Of a stretch of 64,000 bases of DNA, positions 33,282 through 42,689 are shown one piece after another. The translations under genes and the position numbers were made by a program. Source of the DNA: Owenweeksia hongkongensis DSM 17368 (GTDB lineage: Bacteria; Bacteroidota; Bacteroidia; Flavobacteriales; Schleiferiaceae); the NCBI RefSeq assembly GCF_000236705.1, contig NC_016599.1, positions 1,426,001 to 1,490,000 of the forward strand. The letters are read 5' to 3'. A model generated the notes under the pieces. It was not told the origin of the DNA, searched no databases, and saw nothing but the letters and a program-made list of their open reading frames with translations. Within the stretch, counting starts at the first letter, position 1; every line of letters begins with the position of its first letter.

Positions 33282-35687
33282 TTAAAAAATTGAATAACTA
33301 GCTTTCACATAAAAGGCTCTCCCGGGTTTCTGCAGAGCCCAATTGTCAAATACTTGTTCATTCAATAGGTTTCGCGCATCCGCACTAAGTGTAAGCTTGT
33401 CTTTTGGAAATGTGTAGGCCACACCCACATCATGCACCATTTGTGAAGGAATCACATCTTTATTTGCTCCACCAATGCTTGGCCAATTGCGGTAAAACTC
33501 ATGTACATAACCTAGATTATAATACATGCTCAATCTTGATTTTTTCTGCAAAACATCGCGCATTGTATAGCGCAGGTTACTATTTACTGTAAAAAATGGT
33601 TCGTTTCGAAGGCGGTCTTTGTAATACAAATATTCATCACCATACTCGTCATATTGAGTATTAAAGCGAGGGTTTGCCAGAGATACCCCCAGTCTGTAGT
33701 TTAACTTTTGATCAAAACTATATTTTGCCTCAGCATCAAAACCAGTGCTCAATACTGAGTGCACATTTACATAGCTAAACGTTTCATCCTGCTGATCAGG
33801 CACTCCGGGCATTATCATTCCCTGAATATTGCGGTAAAAGAAATTGGCATTGAAACCTACATTGTGTTTCTTTTTGCCAAACATTCCCAGCACAAAACCC
33901 ACGTTGAAGTTAGTGCTACGCTCAGGTTCCAATTCATAACTGGCATCTACATTCTCAGCTGTATTTCCAAATATTTCTGTACTTCCCGGCATGCGGATAG
34001 CATTTTCGGCAGAAGCCGTAAGCTCTACTTTTGGAAATAAATAATAGGCAGCCGCAATACCATATCCAGTTTCGTTTCGACTGTCTTCGTATTCATACGC
34101 TGTTACGGCATCACGACCACGCACAGCATCTTTTAGCTTTACATATTGGTAGTAAAATTTCCCAAATATGGATGTAGTCAATCTTCCATCAAAAGCTGTG
34201 TTTTCGTAAGAAACCCCCGTTACACTTTTCCTGAAATGTCGAGTATCTATTAGTTCACGCTCTGCGTCTGGTAATAATGGATCATCAGGCTTGCGCTGAA
34301 AATCAGTAGCGAGGTAATTGAGCACCACCTTATTTTTGGTATTTATGCGATAAGTAAGGTTTGCACGGCCCGTTAATTTTTTCTCGCGGTCTTCATTCAA
34401 AGTTGGATCTCCAGCCTCTGCCCCGGTTTGATATTCCAACCATTCGCCATCATATAAATCCCAGTAGTCGGAAACACGATTTCCGCTCCAATCATACATA
34501 TAAGGTACGGTGTCAATAATGTTTCTCCTAAGATTAGAATAAAGGCCTGAAATATTAATATCCAATCCTTTTAGCAGGAAATCATTTTTGGTGTACAACA
34601 GATTAATAGCCTGAGTACTCTGCTCGGCACGTCTATTTCCATACACCAACTCCATGGTAGCTCCATGCTGAATATCTTTATCCAAATCACTAAGCAATAC
34701 GCCAACAAAAGCTTGATCAGCCCATTTTACATTCGTAAAACCTAGCTCAGCCTTACCTCCTCTTGATTGGTATGAATCGTGAAAACGCTCAGCGGTGATA
34801 TATTCCTTCTTACCATCTGCACCTGTGGTGTACACCTTGTCGCCCCATACATCATAATTGTTATCTGAGTAATTGTAAAAAGCTGAACCACGAAACGTAA
34901 GCCCGTTTTTCTGATTGCGATAATTACCATTTATGCTGGCTTGATGCGTATTAAACGAACCAAAACTGTAGGATACATTCAACGAGTTTGCCACCAATTT
35001 TTTGGTAATCACATTGATGGCACCGCCCAATGCATCACCGCCAAGGTGGGCTGGCACCACTCCTTTATAAACTTCTACGCGCTCTATACTTGAACTAGGA
35101 ATACTACTTAATGAAAACGATGATCCGTAATTTTCAATAGGAATACCATCTATAAAAATACGCACGCTATTGCCAGACAAACCATTGATATTATACACCA
35201 CCTGCGACCCCAATCCTCCGGTTTGCCTGATGCGCACTCCCGTGCTCTGATCCAGCATATCGTTCACCTGAATAGACTGGTACTGAATATCTTTGGTTTC
35301 TAATGCATTTACTGCAAAGCCGCTACTTTCAATTTCGGAAGCCACCGTTTTAGCAGCCACCTGGGCTTCCTCAAGCTCCACATTAGAAGGCTCGGCTGTT
35401 AAGTTTATAGTATGCTTGTCTTTGTGAAGCTTTATTTTTTGCCTTAGGGTTTTTGCCTCCATTGAGCTTACCACTAACGTGTGTGTGCCATGTGGAATAT
35501 TAGAAATACTAAACACCCCATTAGCATCTGTTACTCCTGCTTTTTTGGTTTCTTCCAAAATGAGATGAGCGCCTATTAATGGCGTTCCATCACTCAGCAA
35601 CACTTGTCCACCAATATTACATTGCTGACCGTAGGCCACAATGCTAAAACATAAAAGAAACAATACTGAGTAATAAAACCGAGTCAT
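33282..35687 (-). CDS. TonB-dependent outer-membrane receptor
   Basis: This 801-residue receptor has a signal peptide (about 1-20), a CarboxypepD-like domain (GGQVLLSDGTPLIGAHL, about 27-100), a plug (about 115-230) with IRIFIDGIPIENYGSS-type sequence and ERVEVYKGVVPAHLGGDALG, and a 22-strand barrel ending in an aromatic residue, SYSIF. It likely imports an iron chelate, as judged from its operon partners (DUF4374, PepSY reductase). A separate SusD partner is absent, arguing against glycan uptake. A dyad overlapping its promoter could be iron-responsive. Confidence 0.93.
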   Translation of the reverse strand: MTRFYYSVLFLLCFSIVAYGQQCNIGGQVLLSDGTPLIGAHLILEETKKAGVTDANGVFSISNIPHGTHTLVVSSMEAKTLRQKIKLHKDKHTINLTAEPSNVELEEAQVAAKTVASEIESSGFAVNALETKDIQYQSIQVNDMLDQSTGVRIRQTGGLGSQVVYNINGLSGNSVRIFIDGIPIENYGSSFSLSSIPSSSIERVEVYKGVVPAHLGGDALGGAINVITKKLVANSLNVSYSFGSFNTHQASINGNYRNQKNGLTFRGSAFYNYSDNNYDVWGDKVYTTGADGKKEYITAERFHDSYQSRGGKAELGFTNVKWADQAFVGVLLSDLDKDIQHGATMELVYGNRRAEQSTQAINLLYTKNDFLLKGLDINISGLYSNLRRNIIDTVPYMYDWSGNRVSDYWDLYDGEWLEYQTGAEAGDPTLNEDREKKLTGRANLTYRINTKNKVVLNYLATDFQRKPDDPLLPDAERELIDTRHFRKSVTGVSYENTAFDGRLTTSIFGKFYYQYVKLKDAVRGRDAVTAYEYEDSRNETGYGIAAAYYLFPKVELTASAENAIRMPGSTEIFGNTAENVDASYELEPERSTNFNVGFVLGMFGKKKHNVGFNANFFYRNIQGMIMPGVPDQQDETFSYVNVHSVLSTGFDAEAKYSFDQKLNYRLGVSLANPRFNTQYDEYGDEYLYYKDRLRNEPFFTVNSNLRYTMRDVLQKKSRLSMYYNLGYVHEFYRNWPSIGGANKDVIPSQMVHDVGVAYTFPKDKLTLSADARNLLNEQVFDNWALQKPGRAFYVKASYSIF

Positions 35688-35716
35688 TTAGTCCGTTGGA
35701 TTTTTTAAATCGGGGG

Positions 35717-35748
35717 CAAATGTAAACTCTATTTTTAAACAGTCTAAA
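35717..35748 (-). promoter_or_regulatory. Promoter with overlapping dyad for the TonB receptor operon
   Basis: On the minus strand, TACATTTG (35717-35724) is an exact TAnnTTTG -7 element. The imperfect dyad TTTAAAC-A-GTCTAAA (35734-35748, one mismatch, 7-1-7 spacing) covers the -33 position. A repressor such as Fur could bind there; this is inference. Confidence 0.5.
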
Positions 35749-36013
35749 TAAACGCAGGTTAATTTTACATGAATTTTCCTACAGCTCAAAAAGTTTAAGA
35801 GACTAGCATTATTGTCTAAAAAGTTATTTTTTTGATCTTCAAAGACCTGTAGTTTTATATGCGGCTTTGCGACTCATTGGTGAAAAGTGTGCCTCTCTAA
35901 TTTTTTATAAGCATCAAAATTATCGCCTATAAACAACAGCTTTTAAAGGTTTTTTGGATGGGTTGGTCCTAACCTTTACCCTTCCAATCCGTTAAAACTT
36001 CTCCATTTATCCT
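35749..36013. other. Intergenic stretch, no gene
   Basis: No gene was found. The stretch contains one member of an imperfect repeat pair (35855-35886) that recurs at 36678-36710, on the other side of the hypothetical gene 36014-36553. Confidence 0.4.
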
Positions 36014-36553
36014 TTAGACTATTTTATATTTATCATTTACTACCCTATTCCACTTATTAATTCTTGTTTTAGCAAAAAGCACGTGGAATTCACCATTCAC
36101 ACCATTTTCTCCTGTATTCACCTTGTAAAGTCTTTTTGTCAAAGTGCAAATCTCTTTAACCGTCAATAACCTTTCATTGATTACACCCTTTTCTCTTATA
36201 TAGGTAGAAATATTTTCACTTGGAATATGGTACGACATAAACCCGTGAGCTATATATCGTCTATCTTTATTTAACTGACCTATTTCACTATTGATGCTCT
36301 TCCACACTTCTGTGAGCTCCGGCATTTGTTCTTTAATAAAGTCCGATATCACATTTCTTTTCTGTTCAAGCGACATTCCGATATACTTTTTTAAGTAATA
36401 ATCTCGATTATATATATCAAAATCTGTCATACTGCATAAAAATACTAGCCCAAACTCTAATTCATAAAATGCTATTACAAATGCTCCCACAGCCTCTTTA
36501 AACTCACGATCCTTAACCAGTGGGTCTATTTTATTTTCCATAATTCTTTTCAT
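36014..36553 (-). CDS. Hypothetical protein with RxxxAHG-type motif
   Basis: This 179-residue soluble protein is mostly helical by pattern. The segment KDRRYIAHGFM (about residues 96-106) resembles the R-x(3-4)-H-G motif of HEPN-like helical domains, which can be RNases or structural. There is not enough else to assign it. The second Met (36541) could also be the start. It is isolated, with long non-coding flanks. Confidence 0.6.
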   Translation of the reverse strand: MKRIMENKIDPLVKDREFKEAVGAFVIAFYELEFGLVFLCSMTDFDIYNRDYYLKKYIGMSLEQKRNVISDFIKEQMPELTEVWKSINSEIGQLNKDRRYIAHGFMSYHIPSENISTYIREKGVINERLLTVKEICTLTKRLYKVNTGENGVNGEFHVLFAKTRINKWNRVVNDKYKIV

Positions 36554-36839
36554 GTTGTTAAAAATATTTTCCTAAGTAACGAGAATTTCAAAATCTGTCG
36601 GGTTTTCCTTTCCCCCTTAGAAAGCCCTCTTCCTCTTTGTGAAAAAATTATGATTTTGACCCTCAATCTCATGCAACTTATAATGCGGTCTCGCAGCTCA
36701 TTATGAAAAACTCAGGATCTACCCCCTCCTCTATTCGCCTATCAATTCCCTATCTTTATATTTCTACCTCACACAACAAAACCTACTGAAAATCAGTTTT
36801 TAAAAAACTATTTTCTACCAAAACACACAGTACTAAAGG
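36554..36839. other. Regulatory region upstream of dinB
   Basis: Two overlapping dyads occur at ACTGA-AAA-TCAGT (36785-36797) and AGTTTTT-A-AAAAACT (36795-36809), 31-55 bases before the dinB start. TATATTTC around 36756 is a possible -7 element. These could form a damage-responsive operator. The stretch also contains the second repeat copy (36678-36710). Confidence 0.4.
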
Positions 36840-38075
36840 ATGCTTTACGCAGAAGAAAATAACCGCAACAAAACCATCGCCCATCTGGATCTGGATACCT
36901 TTTTTGTATCGGTAGAAAGATTGCAGAATAGTGCTTTGGTAGGTAAGCCCGTTTTGGTAGGCGGCACCGACAGTCGCGGTGTGGTAGCATCCTGCAGTTA
37001 TGAAGCCCGTAGGTTTGGAATACATTCGGCCATGCCCATGCGCACCGCCTTGCAACTTTGTCCGGAGGCTGTGGTAATAAAAGGTGACAGCAGTCGCTAC
37101 AGCAAATACTCTGACATCATCACCGAGATTATAAAGGAAGAAGTTCCACTTTTTGAGAAAACCTCCATCGATGAGTTTTACACCGACCTTACGGGGATGG
37201 ACAAGTTTTTTGGTTGCTTTAAGCTGGCTTCTGAAATCCGCGACAAGATTATTCGCGAAACAGGGCTCCCAATTTCCTTCGGTCTTTCTACCAACAAAAC
37301 TGTAGCTAAAATTGCCACTGGCGAAGCCAAGCCCAACAATAAAATTGAAGTTTCACGCGGCACTGAAAAGCCTTTCCTTGCTCCCCTTTCAGTAAAAAAG
37401 ATTCCGATGGTAGGCGATAAAACTACTCTCCGACTTAGTCAAATGGGCGTTAAGCGCATTCATACTTTGCAGGAAATGCCCATTGAGCTCATGGATCGTG
37501 CCATGGGAAAAACCGGTGTAATGATTTGGAAAAAAGCCAACGGTATTGACAACAGTCCCATTGTGGCGTATCAAGAGAGAAAATCTATTTCGCTGGAGCG
37601 TACTTTTCAAAAAGACACTATTGATGTAGATAAGCTGCGCACCCTTATAATTGCTATGGCTGAAAATCTCGCCTTTCAGCTAAGGCAGGGAAATAAGCTT
37701 ACGGCCTGCGTTACGGTAAAAATTCGCTATTCAGATTTTAATACCTATACATTGCAAAAACGTATTCCTTATACCAGCAATGACCACTCGCTGATTGCCA
37801 TCACTAAGGAGCTTTTTGAAAAACTGTATAACAAAAGATTGCTTGTAAGATTGGTAGGTGTAAAATGTAGCCACCTTGTGGGAGGCGGTCATCAAATCAA
37901 TTTGTTTGAAGATAGCGAAGAGGTAATCCGTCTGTACCAAGCCATGGACCATATCCGCAATCGCTTTGGCATAAATTCAATAAAACGCGCCAAAACCATG
38001 GAAAGCCGAAACCTGGGTGGCGCCAATCCTTTTAATGGAAAACCTTCCATGATTTTAGCACATCGTAGAGCGTAG
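36840..38075 (+). CDS. dinB: Y-family DNA polymerase IV
   Basis: This 411-residue translesion polymerase has the palm motif AHLDLDTFFVSVE (metal ligand near Asp17), SYEARRFGIHSAMP and catalytic TSIDEFYTDLTG (Asp111, Glu112). A helix-hairpin-helix (KKIPMVGDKTTLRLSQMG) and the little-finger domain follow to the end. A short clamp-binding-like QINLFED lies near the C-terminus (about residue 353). It would extend primers past DNA damage. A short DnaE-type polymerase lies 1.3 kb downstream, and such pairs form mutagenesis modules in many bacteria. Confidence 0.93.
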   Translation: MLYAEENNRNKTIAHLDLDTFFVSVERLQNSALVGKPVLVGGTDSRGVVASCSYEARRFGIHSAMPMRTALQLCPEAVVIKGDSSRYSKYSDIITEIIKEEVPLFEKTSIDEFYTDLTGMDKFFGCFKLASEIRDKIIRETGLPISFGLSTNKTVAKIATGEAKPNNKIEVSRGTEKPFLAPLSVKKIPMVGDKTTLRLSQMGVKRIHTLQEMPIELMDRAMGKTGVMIWKKANGIDNSPIVAYQERKSISLERTFQKDTIDVDKLRTLIIAMAENLAFQLRQGNKLTACVTVKIRYSDFNTYTLQKRIPYTSNDHSLIAITKELFEKLYNKRLLVRLVGVKCSHLVGGGHQINLFEDSEEVIRLYQAMDHIRNRFGINSIKRAKTMESRNLGGANPFNGKPSMILAHRRA

Positions 38076-38132
38076 TTGGGCATTAGTTGATTTGTTATAT
38101 AGTGCTATCGGCACGACACAATAAAATTAACC

Positions 38133-39092
38133 TCATTCCCTCACCACTTTTGTAACAACTTTTTGTCCATCTTCAAAGTGAATAGCTACAACATACATTC
38201 CCGAAGAAGTCGGTAGTTCTATGTTTTCTGTTTCGAGAGTTTCAATAAGTTTTTGCCCACCCAAAGAGTAGATTTCAACTTTTGAAATCACTTCATCGGC
38301 CTGAATATTCAAATGACCGCCTGAAGGATTCGGGTATATCTCAAAATTTATAGCCCGGTACTCTTCCACAGAAATGAAATCCCAATGATCACAAGGCCAA
38401 GAAACAAAATGCAGTGAAACACTGTCATTACTAAAACACCTCAAACTATAGTTACTAAGCTGGGTAGTTCTAAATACACTACCATCACAAAGATTAGGAG
38501 CAGGAACAAAGGGGACAACATAACCTGTACTTCCAAAATCAGGGTACACCCTATTACTTAATATTGCATTAGACACTGGTTGATAATTGGATGTCCCTCC
38601 ATAATCCACACTATCCATTGGAAAAGCAACATCCAGATATCTCATATTCTTACCATCAATCATTTCTGTCCCTATAGTTGTAACTGTTGCAACAGGAATT
38701 GAATCACAACCAAAACTTGTATCGCTAGGCGAAAACTGCCATTTATCACCTACTGTGGCACTAAAATCATATAACAAATAAGAAGTAGAATCATTTAAAA
38801 GACGAAATACTGAATCATTTCGAGTGGCTAGGTAGATAGAAGGAAACACCACATTTTTAGACTGAATTATATCATTAGGGTTGGGCCCCGTCTTTATCTC
38901 ACTCACACCTGTCACTTCAAATTTTAACCAGTCTATACCTAGCATATTTGTGTCACTAGCATGGGTGATCTTTTTGTAACCACTATAGCCAAACTCCGAA
39001 TATTCATAATACCACGTAGCATGATATCCAAACTCATGCTGAGCAAAAACGGTAAAGGGAAGCAAGAGAACGAGAAGTAGTAATCTTTTCAT
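38133..39092 (-). CDS. Secreted protein with T9SS sorting domain
   Basis: This 319-residue protein has a signal peptide, MKRLLLLVLLLPFTVFAQ, and a C-terminal type A sorting domain (FEIYPNPSGGHLNIQ ... KVVTKVVRE). The middle shows no recognised domain. It is transcribed against both flanking polymerase genes, interrupting the pair. Expression and substrate are unknown. Confidence 0.88.
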   Translation of the reverse strand: MKRLLLLVLLLPFTVFAQHEFGYHATWYYEYSEFGYSGYKKITHASDTNMLGIDWLKFEVTGVSEIKTGPNPNDIIQSKNVVFPSIYLATRNDSVFRLLNDSTSYLLYDFSATVGDKWQFSPSDTSFGCDSIPVATVTTIGTEMIDGKNMRYLDVAFPMDSVDYGGTSNYQPVSNAILSNRVYPDFGSTGYVVPFVPAPNLCDGSVFRTTQLSNYSLRCFSNDSVSLHFVSWPCDHWDFISVEEYRAINFEIYPNPSGGHLNIQADEVISKVEIYSLGGQKLIETLETENIELPTSSGMYVVAIHFEDGQKVVTKVVRE

Positions 39093-39360
39093 AATTGAGA
39101 GTTGTTAGTTTTGTTAAAAGTATCAAAGATTCCTGTGATACAAATGCACACGAAAAAAGTGAATAAAAGGTTGGCGCAAACTTTAATTCCCTTCATTTCC
39201 ATTGTTATTGAATTGTTACTTTGTAGTATTTATGTCCACCCTCCCCCTTCGGGTACTCCCGCCAGCGGGAGACACAGAATCTGTTCCCCTTTGGAGTGGG
39301 GTGGCTGAAAGCCGGGAGGGGACAATTCAACCAATTAACAATTCCACTAATTAACTACAC
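39093..39360. repeat. Non-coding region with GC-rich hairpin sequence
   Basis: No gene is present. GC-rich segments (39238-39318) stand out from the AT-rich surroundings; they include CTCCCGC-CA-GCGGGAG (39256-39271), a 7-bp perfect stem. Such elements are usually dispersed repeats in Bacteroidota, but copies elsewhere cannot be checked from this window. Confidence 0.45.
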
Positions 39361-42315
39361 GTGCTAAACAACCATTCCACATACTCCTTTACTTACGGCT
39401 GCCTTTCACCAAAGGAAATGTTGGACTGGGCTGTGGAATCAGGCTTGCATGAACTTGTGCTCACTGACATCAACAGCACTGCTGCCGGAATTGAATTTGT
39501 ACGCTTAGCAAAAGAAGCTAACATCCGCCCCATTTTAGGGATTGACTTTAGAAATGGTACCGACCAGCAATTTGTTGGTCTTGCCATGAATAATGAAGGT
39601 TATGCAGAGCTGAACAAGTTTCTTTCAAAACACCAAATGAACGGAAACCCTATTCCCGCTGAAGCGGAATTCAGTCACTGCTTTGTGATTTACCCTTTTC
39701 TAAAAGCTCCAAACCGAAAACTTCATGAAAATGAATTTGTAGGTGTTCATCCATCTCAACTTATAAAACTGAAATTTTCAGAATGGAAAAACAGGACGGA
39801 TAAACTGGTGATTCTACATACCAACACTTTTCGCAATAAGCGCGATTATAATACCCATCGCCTACTTCGTGCTATTGACCAAAATGTACTGCTGAGCAAA
39901 CTTCCCGAAAGTGAGCAAGCAACACTTAAGGACACTTACACGACACCTTCCGAACTGGAAAGTGCCTTTGAAGAGTTTCCCAAAATCATAGAAAATACCC
40001 GAAGAGTACTTGAGCAATGTTCGATAGATTTTGAATTTAAAAACTACCATAAAACTCAAAATCAATCCATTTGGACGCCCAATGGCACTATGGCTGATGA
40101 TCGTGAAAAAATTCACAGCTTGTGCCGAGAAGGTTTACAATATCGATATGGAAATAATCCATCAAAAGAAGTTCTGGACCGTGTGGACAAGGAGCTGGAA
40201 GTTTTAGAAAAACGTGGCTTTTACAGCTACTTTCTCATCAATTGGGACATTGTAAACTATGCCCGCAGAAACAACTATTTCTATGTAGGTCGCGGCTCGG
40301 GGGCCAATAGCTTGGTAGCTTACCTACTTCGAATTACAGATGTAGACCCCATTGAGCTGGATCTATATTTTGAACGATTCATGAATATGAGGCGTCAATC
40401 GCCTCCTGATTTTGATGTGGATTTTTCGTGGCGAGATCGGCAAGACGTGACCCGATACATTTTTGAACGTTACCCAAAAGCGGCTCTTTTAGGTTCGCAC
40501 ACTACATTTAAGTATCGGGCGGTTACCCGCGAATTAGGAAAAGTACTCGGCCTTCCCAGCCGCGATATTGACGAATTGAGCAGCCCCCCCAATCGTCCGC
40601 ACAATCTGGATGATATGCAAAAGCTGGTGCTGAAATATGGAAAGCTCATCGAGAACTTTCCCCACAATATGACCATTCACAGCAGCGGTATTCTTATTCC
40701 CCAGCAGGAGGTGTATCAATTTGGCGCTACTTTTCTTCCCCCAAAAGGATTCCCTACTACGCATTTCGACATGTACTCAGCAGAAGATGTTGGTCTTTAC
40801 AAGTTTGATATTTTGGGCCAACGTGGGCTGGGGAAAATTAAAGATGCAGTGGAAATTGTGAAGAAAAATCAACCCGAAGCTTCAGAAATAGATATTCACC
40901 ATCCGCGTCCATTTTACCATGATGAAAAAATAAAAGCCTTGCTTAGGGAGGGAAAAACTATGGCCTGCTTTTATGTAGAATCTCCTGCCATGCGTGGGTT
41001 ACTCAAAAAACTGCGTGGCGACACGTATCGTTCTCTTGTGGCAGCAAGTTCCATTATTCGTCCGGGTGTGGCCAAAAGCGGGATGATGACTGAGTATATA
41101 AAGCGATTTCGCCAACCTGAAACAAGGAAATATACGCACCCAAAACTGGCAGAAATACTCAGCGAAACCTACGGGGTGATGGTGTATCAGGAAGATGTAT
41201 TGAAGGTTGCTCACTTTTTTGCGGGGCTCACTTTAGAAGAATCTGATATTCTAAGACGAGGAATGAGCTGGAAGTTCAAAGAGCGAAATCGCTTTAATGA
41301 AGTAAGAGATAAATTCTTTTCCAACTGTAACTCCTTTGGCTACGACCCCGCCATATCACAGGAAGTTTGGCGACAAATTGAAAGCTTCGGAAACTTTGCT
41401 TTTGCCAAAGGGCACTCCGCCAGCTATGCTGTAGAAAGTTATCAAAGTCTTTACTTGAAGGCTTATTTTCCTTTGGAGTACATGGTGGCCACTATCAACA
41501 ATGGCGGTGGGTTTTATAGCGTAGAAACTTACGTAAATGAAGCCCGACTGCACGGAGGAATCATTGAAGCGCCCTGTGTTAATCGCTCAGCGATAGAAAC
41601 CTCAATTGATGGCACACACATCTTTTTAGGTTTTAACCTAATGCAGGAATTAGAGGAAAAGGTGATTGGTCGAATGATGATGGAGCGCAACAGAAACGGA
41701 ACCTTTGAAAGCCTTCAAAACTTTCTGGATCGTGTAGAAATTTCTCTGGATCAACTAGTAATTTTAATTCGCATCAATGCCTTTCGAACTTTAAACCCAG
41801 ATAAAAAGAAACTGCTATGGGAAGCTCATTTCATTTTGGGAGGCGCCAAAAAATCAGCTCCCGTAAGCGACCTCTTTAGAACCACTCCCAAGAAATTGGA
41901 AATCCCCAAACTGGAATACAACCAACATGAAAAAGCTGTGGATGAAATTGAGATTCTCGGCTTCCCGCTCACCTCACCTTTTGACTTAGTTCCTCAATTG
42001 CCACAAGGCACCATTTTGGCCAAAGACATGGAAAACTACATTGGCAAAGAGGTGAGTATGTGCGGCTACCTGATCCATGTGCGCAATCTGAACACACGAA
42101 GCAAAAACCCACAGCACATGCAGTTTGGTTGCTTTTTTGACATCGAAGGAAACTTTATCGATTCTGTCCATTTCCCGCAGGTAGCGGCAAAATATAAGTT
42201 TCAAGGGCGCGGGGTTTATTTGCTAAAAGGCCAAATATTAGAGGACTTCGATTTCGTAAACCTGGAAGTAACCTACATGGAGAGGCTTCCTTACGTGGAT
42301 TTTCATGAGGTGTAA
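39361..42315 (+). CDS. Short DnaE-like DNA polymerase III alpha subunit (probable error-prone type)
   Basis: This 984-residue C-family polymerase starts at GTG 39361. The PHP domain (1 to about 210) opens LNNHSTYSFTYG, lacking the first His of the HxH pair, so its metal site is likely degenerate. The polymerase core has RGSGANSLVAYLL, PDFDVDF (residues 349-355, catalytic Asp352 and Asp354) and KFDILG (Asp483), so the catalytic triad is intact. A C-terminal OB fold is visible (GKEVSMCGYLIHV, about 895). It is about 150 residues shorter than replicative DnaE, the size of DnaE2/ImuC-like enzymes. It probably works with the upstream DinB. Confidence 0.9.
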   Translation: MLNNHSTYSFTYGCLSPKEMLDWAVESGLHELVLTDINSTAAGIEFVRLAKEANIRPILGIDFRNGTDQQFVGLAMNNEGYAELNKFLSKHQMNGNPIPAEAEFSHCFVIYPFLKAPNRKLHENEFVGVHPSQLIKLKFSEWKNRTDKLVILHTNTFRNKRDYNTHRLLRAIDQNVLLSKLPESEQATLKDTYTTPSELESAFEEFPKIIENTRRVLEQCSIDFEFKNYHKTQNQSIWTPNGTMADDREKIHSLCREGLQYRYGNNPSKEVLDRVDKELEVLEKRGFYSYFLINWDIVNYARRNNYFYVGRGSGANSLVAYLLRITDVDPIELDLYFERFMNMRRQSPPDFDVDFSWRDRQDVTRYIFERYPKAALLGSHTTFKYRAVTRELGKVLGLPSRDIDELSSPPNRPHNLDDMQKLVLKYGKLIENFPHNMTIHSSGILIPQQEVYQFGATFLPPKGFPTTHFDMYSAEDVGLYKFDILGQRGLGKIKDAVEIVKKNQPEASEIDIHHPRPFYHDEKIKALLREGKTMACFYVESPAMRGLLKKLRGDTYRSLVAASSIIRPGVAKSGMMTEYIKRFRQPETRKYTHPKLAEILSETYGVMVYQEDVLKVAHFFAGLTLEESDILRRGMSWKFKERNRFNEVRDKFFSNCNSFGYDPAISQEVWRQIESFGNFAFAKGHSASYAVESYQSLYLKAYFPLEYMVATINNGGGFYSVETYVNEARLHGGIIEAPCVNRSAIETSIDGTHIFLGFNLMQELEEKVIGRMMMERNRNGTFESLQNFLDRVEISLDQLVILIRINAFRTLNPDKKKLLWEAHFILGGAKKSAPVSDLFRTTPKKLEIPKLEYNQHEKAVDEIEILGFPLTSPFDLVPQLPQGTILAKDMENYIGKEVSMCGYLIHVRNLNTRSKNPQHMQFGCFFDIEGNFIDSVHFPQVAAKYKFQGRGVYLLKGQILEDFDFVNLEVTYMERLPYVDFHEV

Positions 42316-42322
42316 ATCCCCC

Positions 42323-42369
42323 AGACCTGACAGGTTTTTAAACATGGCGCAGGTAAACCTGTCAGGTCT
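42323..42369 (+). terminator. Terminator after the DnaE-like gene
   Basis: A perfect 15-bp stem, AGACCTGACAGGTTT (42323-42337) and its complement (42355-42369), has a 17-base loop. The sequence resembles a frequent dispersed Bacteroidota repeat. Confidence 0.7.
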
Positions 42370-42394
42370 TGAACCAAAACCCAGTTAAAACCAT

Positions 42395-42435
42395 GCGTAA
42401 AATTTATACGTATCTTTGAATAAAATGTTACGTAA
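42395..42435 (+). promoter_or_regulatory. VapBC promoter with repeated CGTA operator sites
   Basis: TATCTTTG at 42411-42418 is an exact TAnnTTTG -7 element. Three CGTA cores at 42396, 42409 (palindrome ATACGTAT) and 42431 (palindrome TTACGTAA, touching the start codon) flank and overlap it. This fits autorepression by the antitoxin. Confidence 0.55.
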
Positions 42436-42689
42436 TGCAAACGAAGTTGACATTATCAATAGATCAGGAAATAATAGACCGAGCCAAGGAATACGCTAAA
42501 CAGCAGGGCGTTTCCCTTTCTAAATTAGTTCAAGAGTTCTTGACTCAAAAGGCAAAACCACAAACTGAAGAAGTTGAGGTTCCTGAGGAACTCGAAGGAG
42601 TTTTTGGAGCTTTTAAGGTTCCTGATGACTTTGACTACAAAAAAGAAAAAGCCAAGCGACTTATCGAAAAGTACAATTCTCTGGGATGA
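42435..42689 (+). CDS. VapB-like antitoxin, DUF6364 / ribbon-helix-helix type
   Basis: This 84-residue protein has an N-terminal ribbon-helix-helix pattern (TKLTLSIDQEIIDRAKEYAK then VSLSKLVQEFL) and an acidic, Lys-rich tail (EVPEELEGVFGAFKVPDDFD) that should wrap the toxin. DUF6364-type antitoxins accompany PIN toxins. It overlaps vapC by 4 bases. It probably represses its own promoter through the CGTA palindromes upstream. Confidence 0.88.
   Translation: MQTKLTLSIDQEIIDRAKEYAKQQGVSLSKLVQEFLTQKAKPQTEEVEVPEELEGVFGAFKVPDDFDYKKEKAKRLIEKYNSLG

Noticed and set aside
36840-42315. Main replicative DnaE
   Set aside because: The enzyme is shorter than replicative DnaE, has a degenerate PHP start and lies beside DinB. 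Not proven, but error-prone type is more likely.
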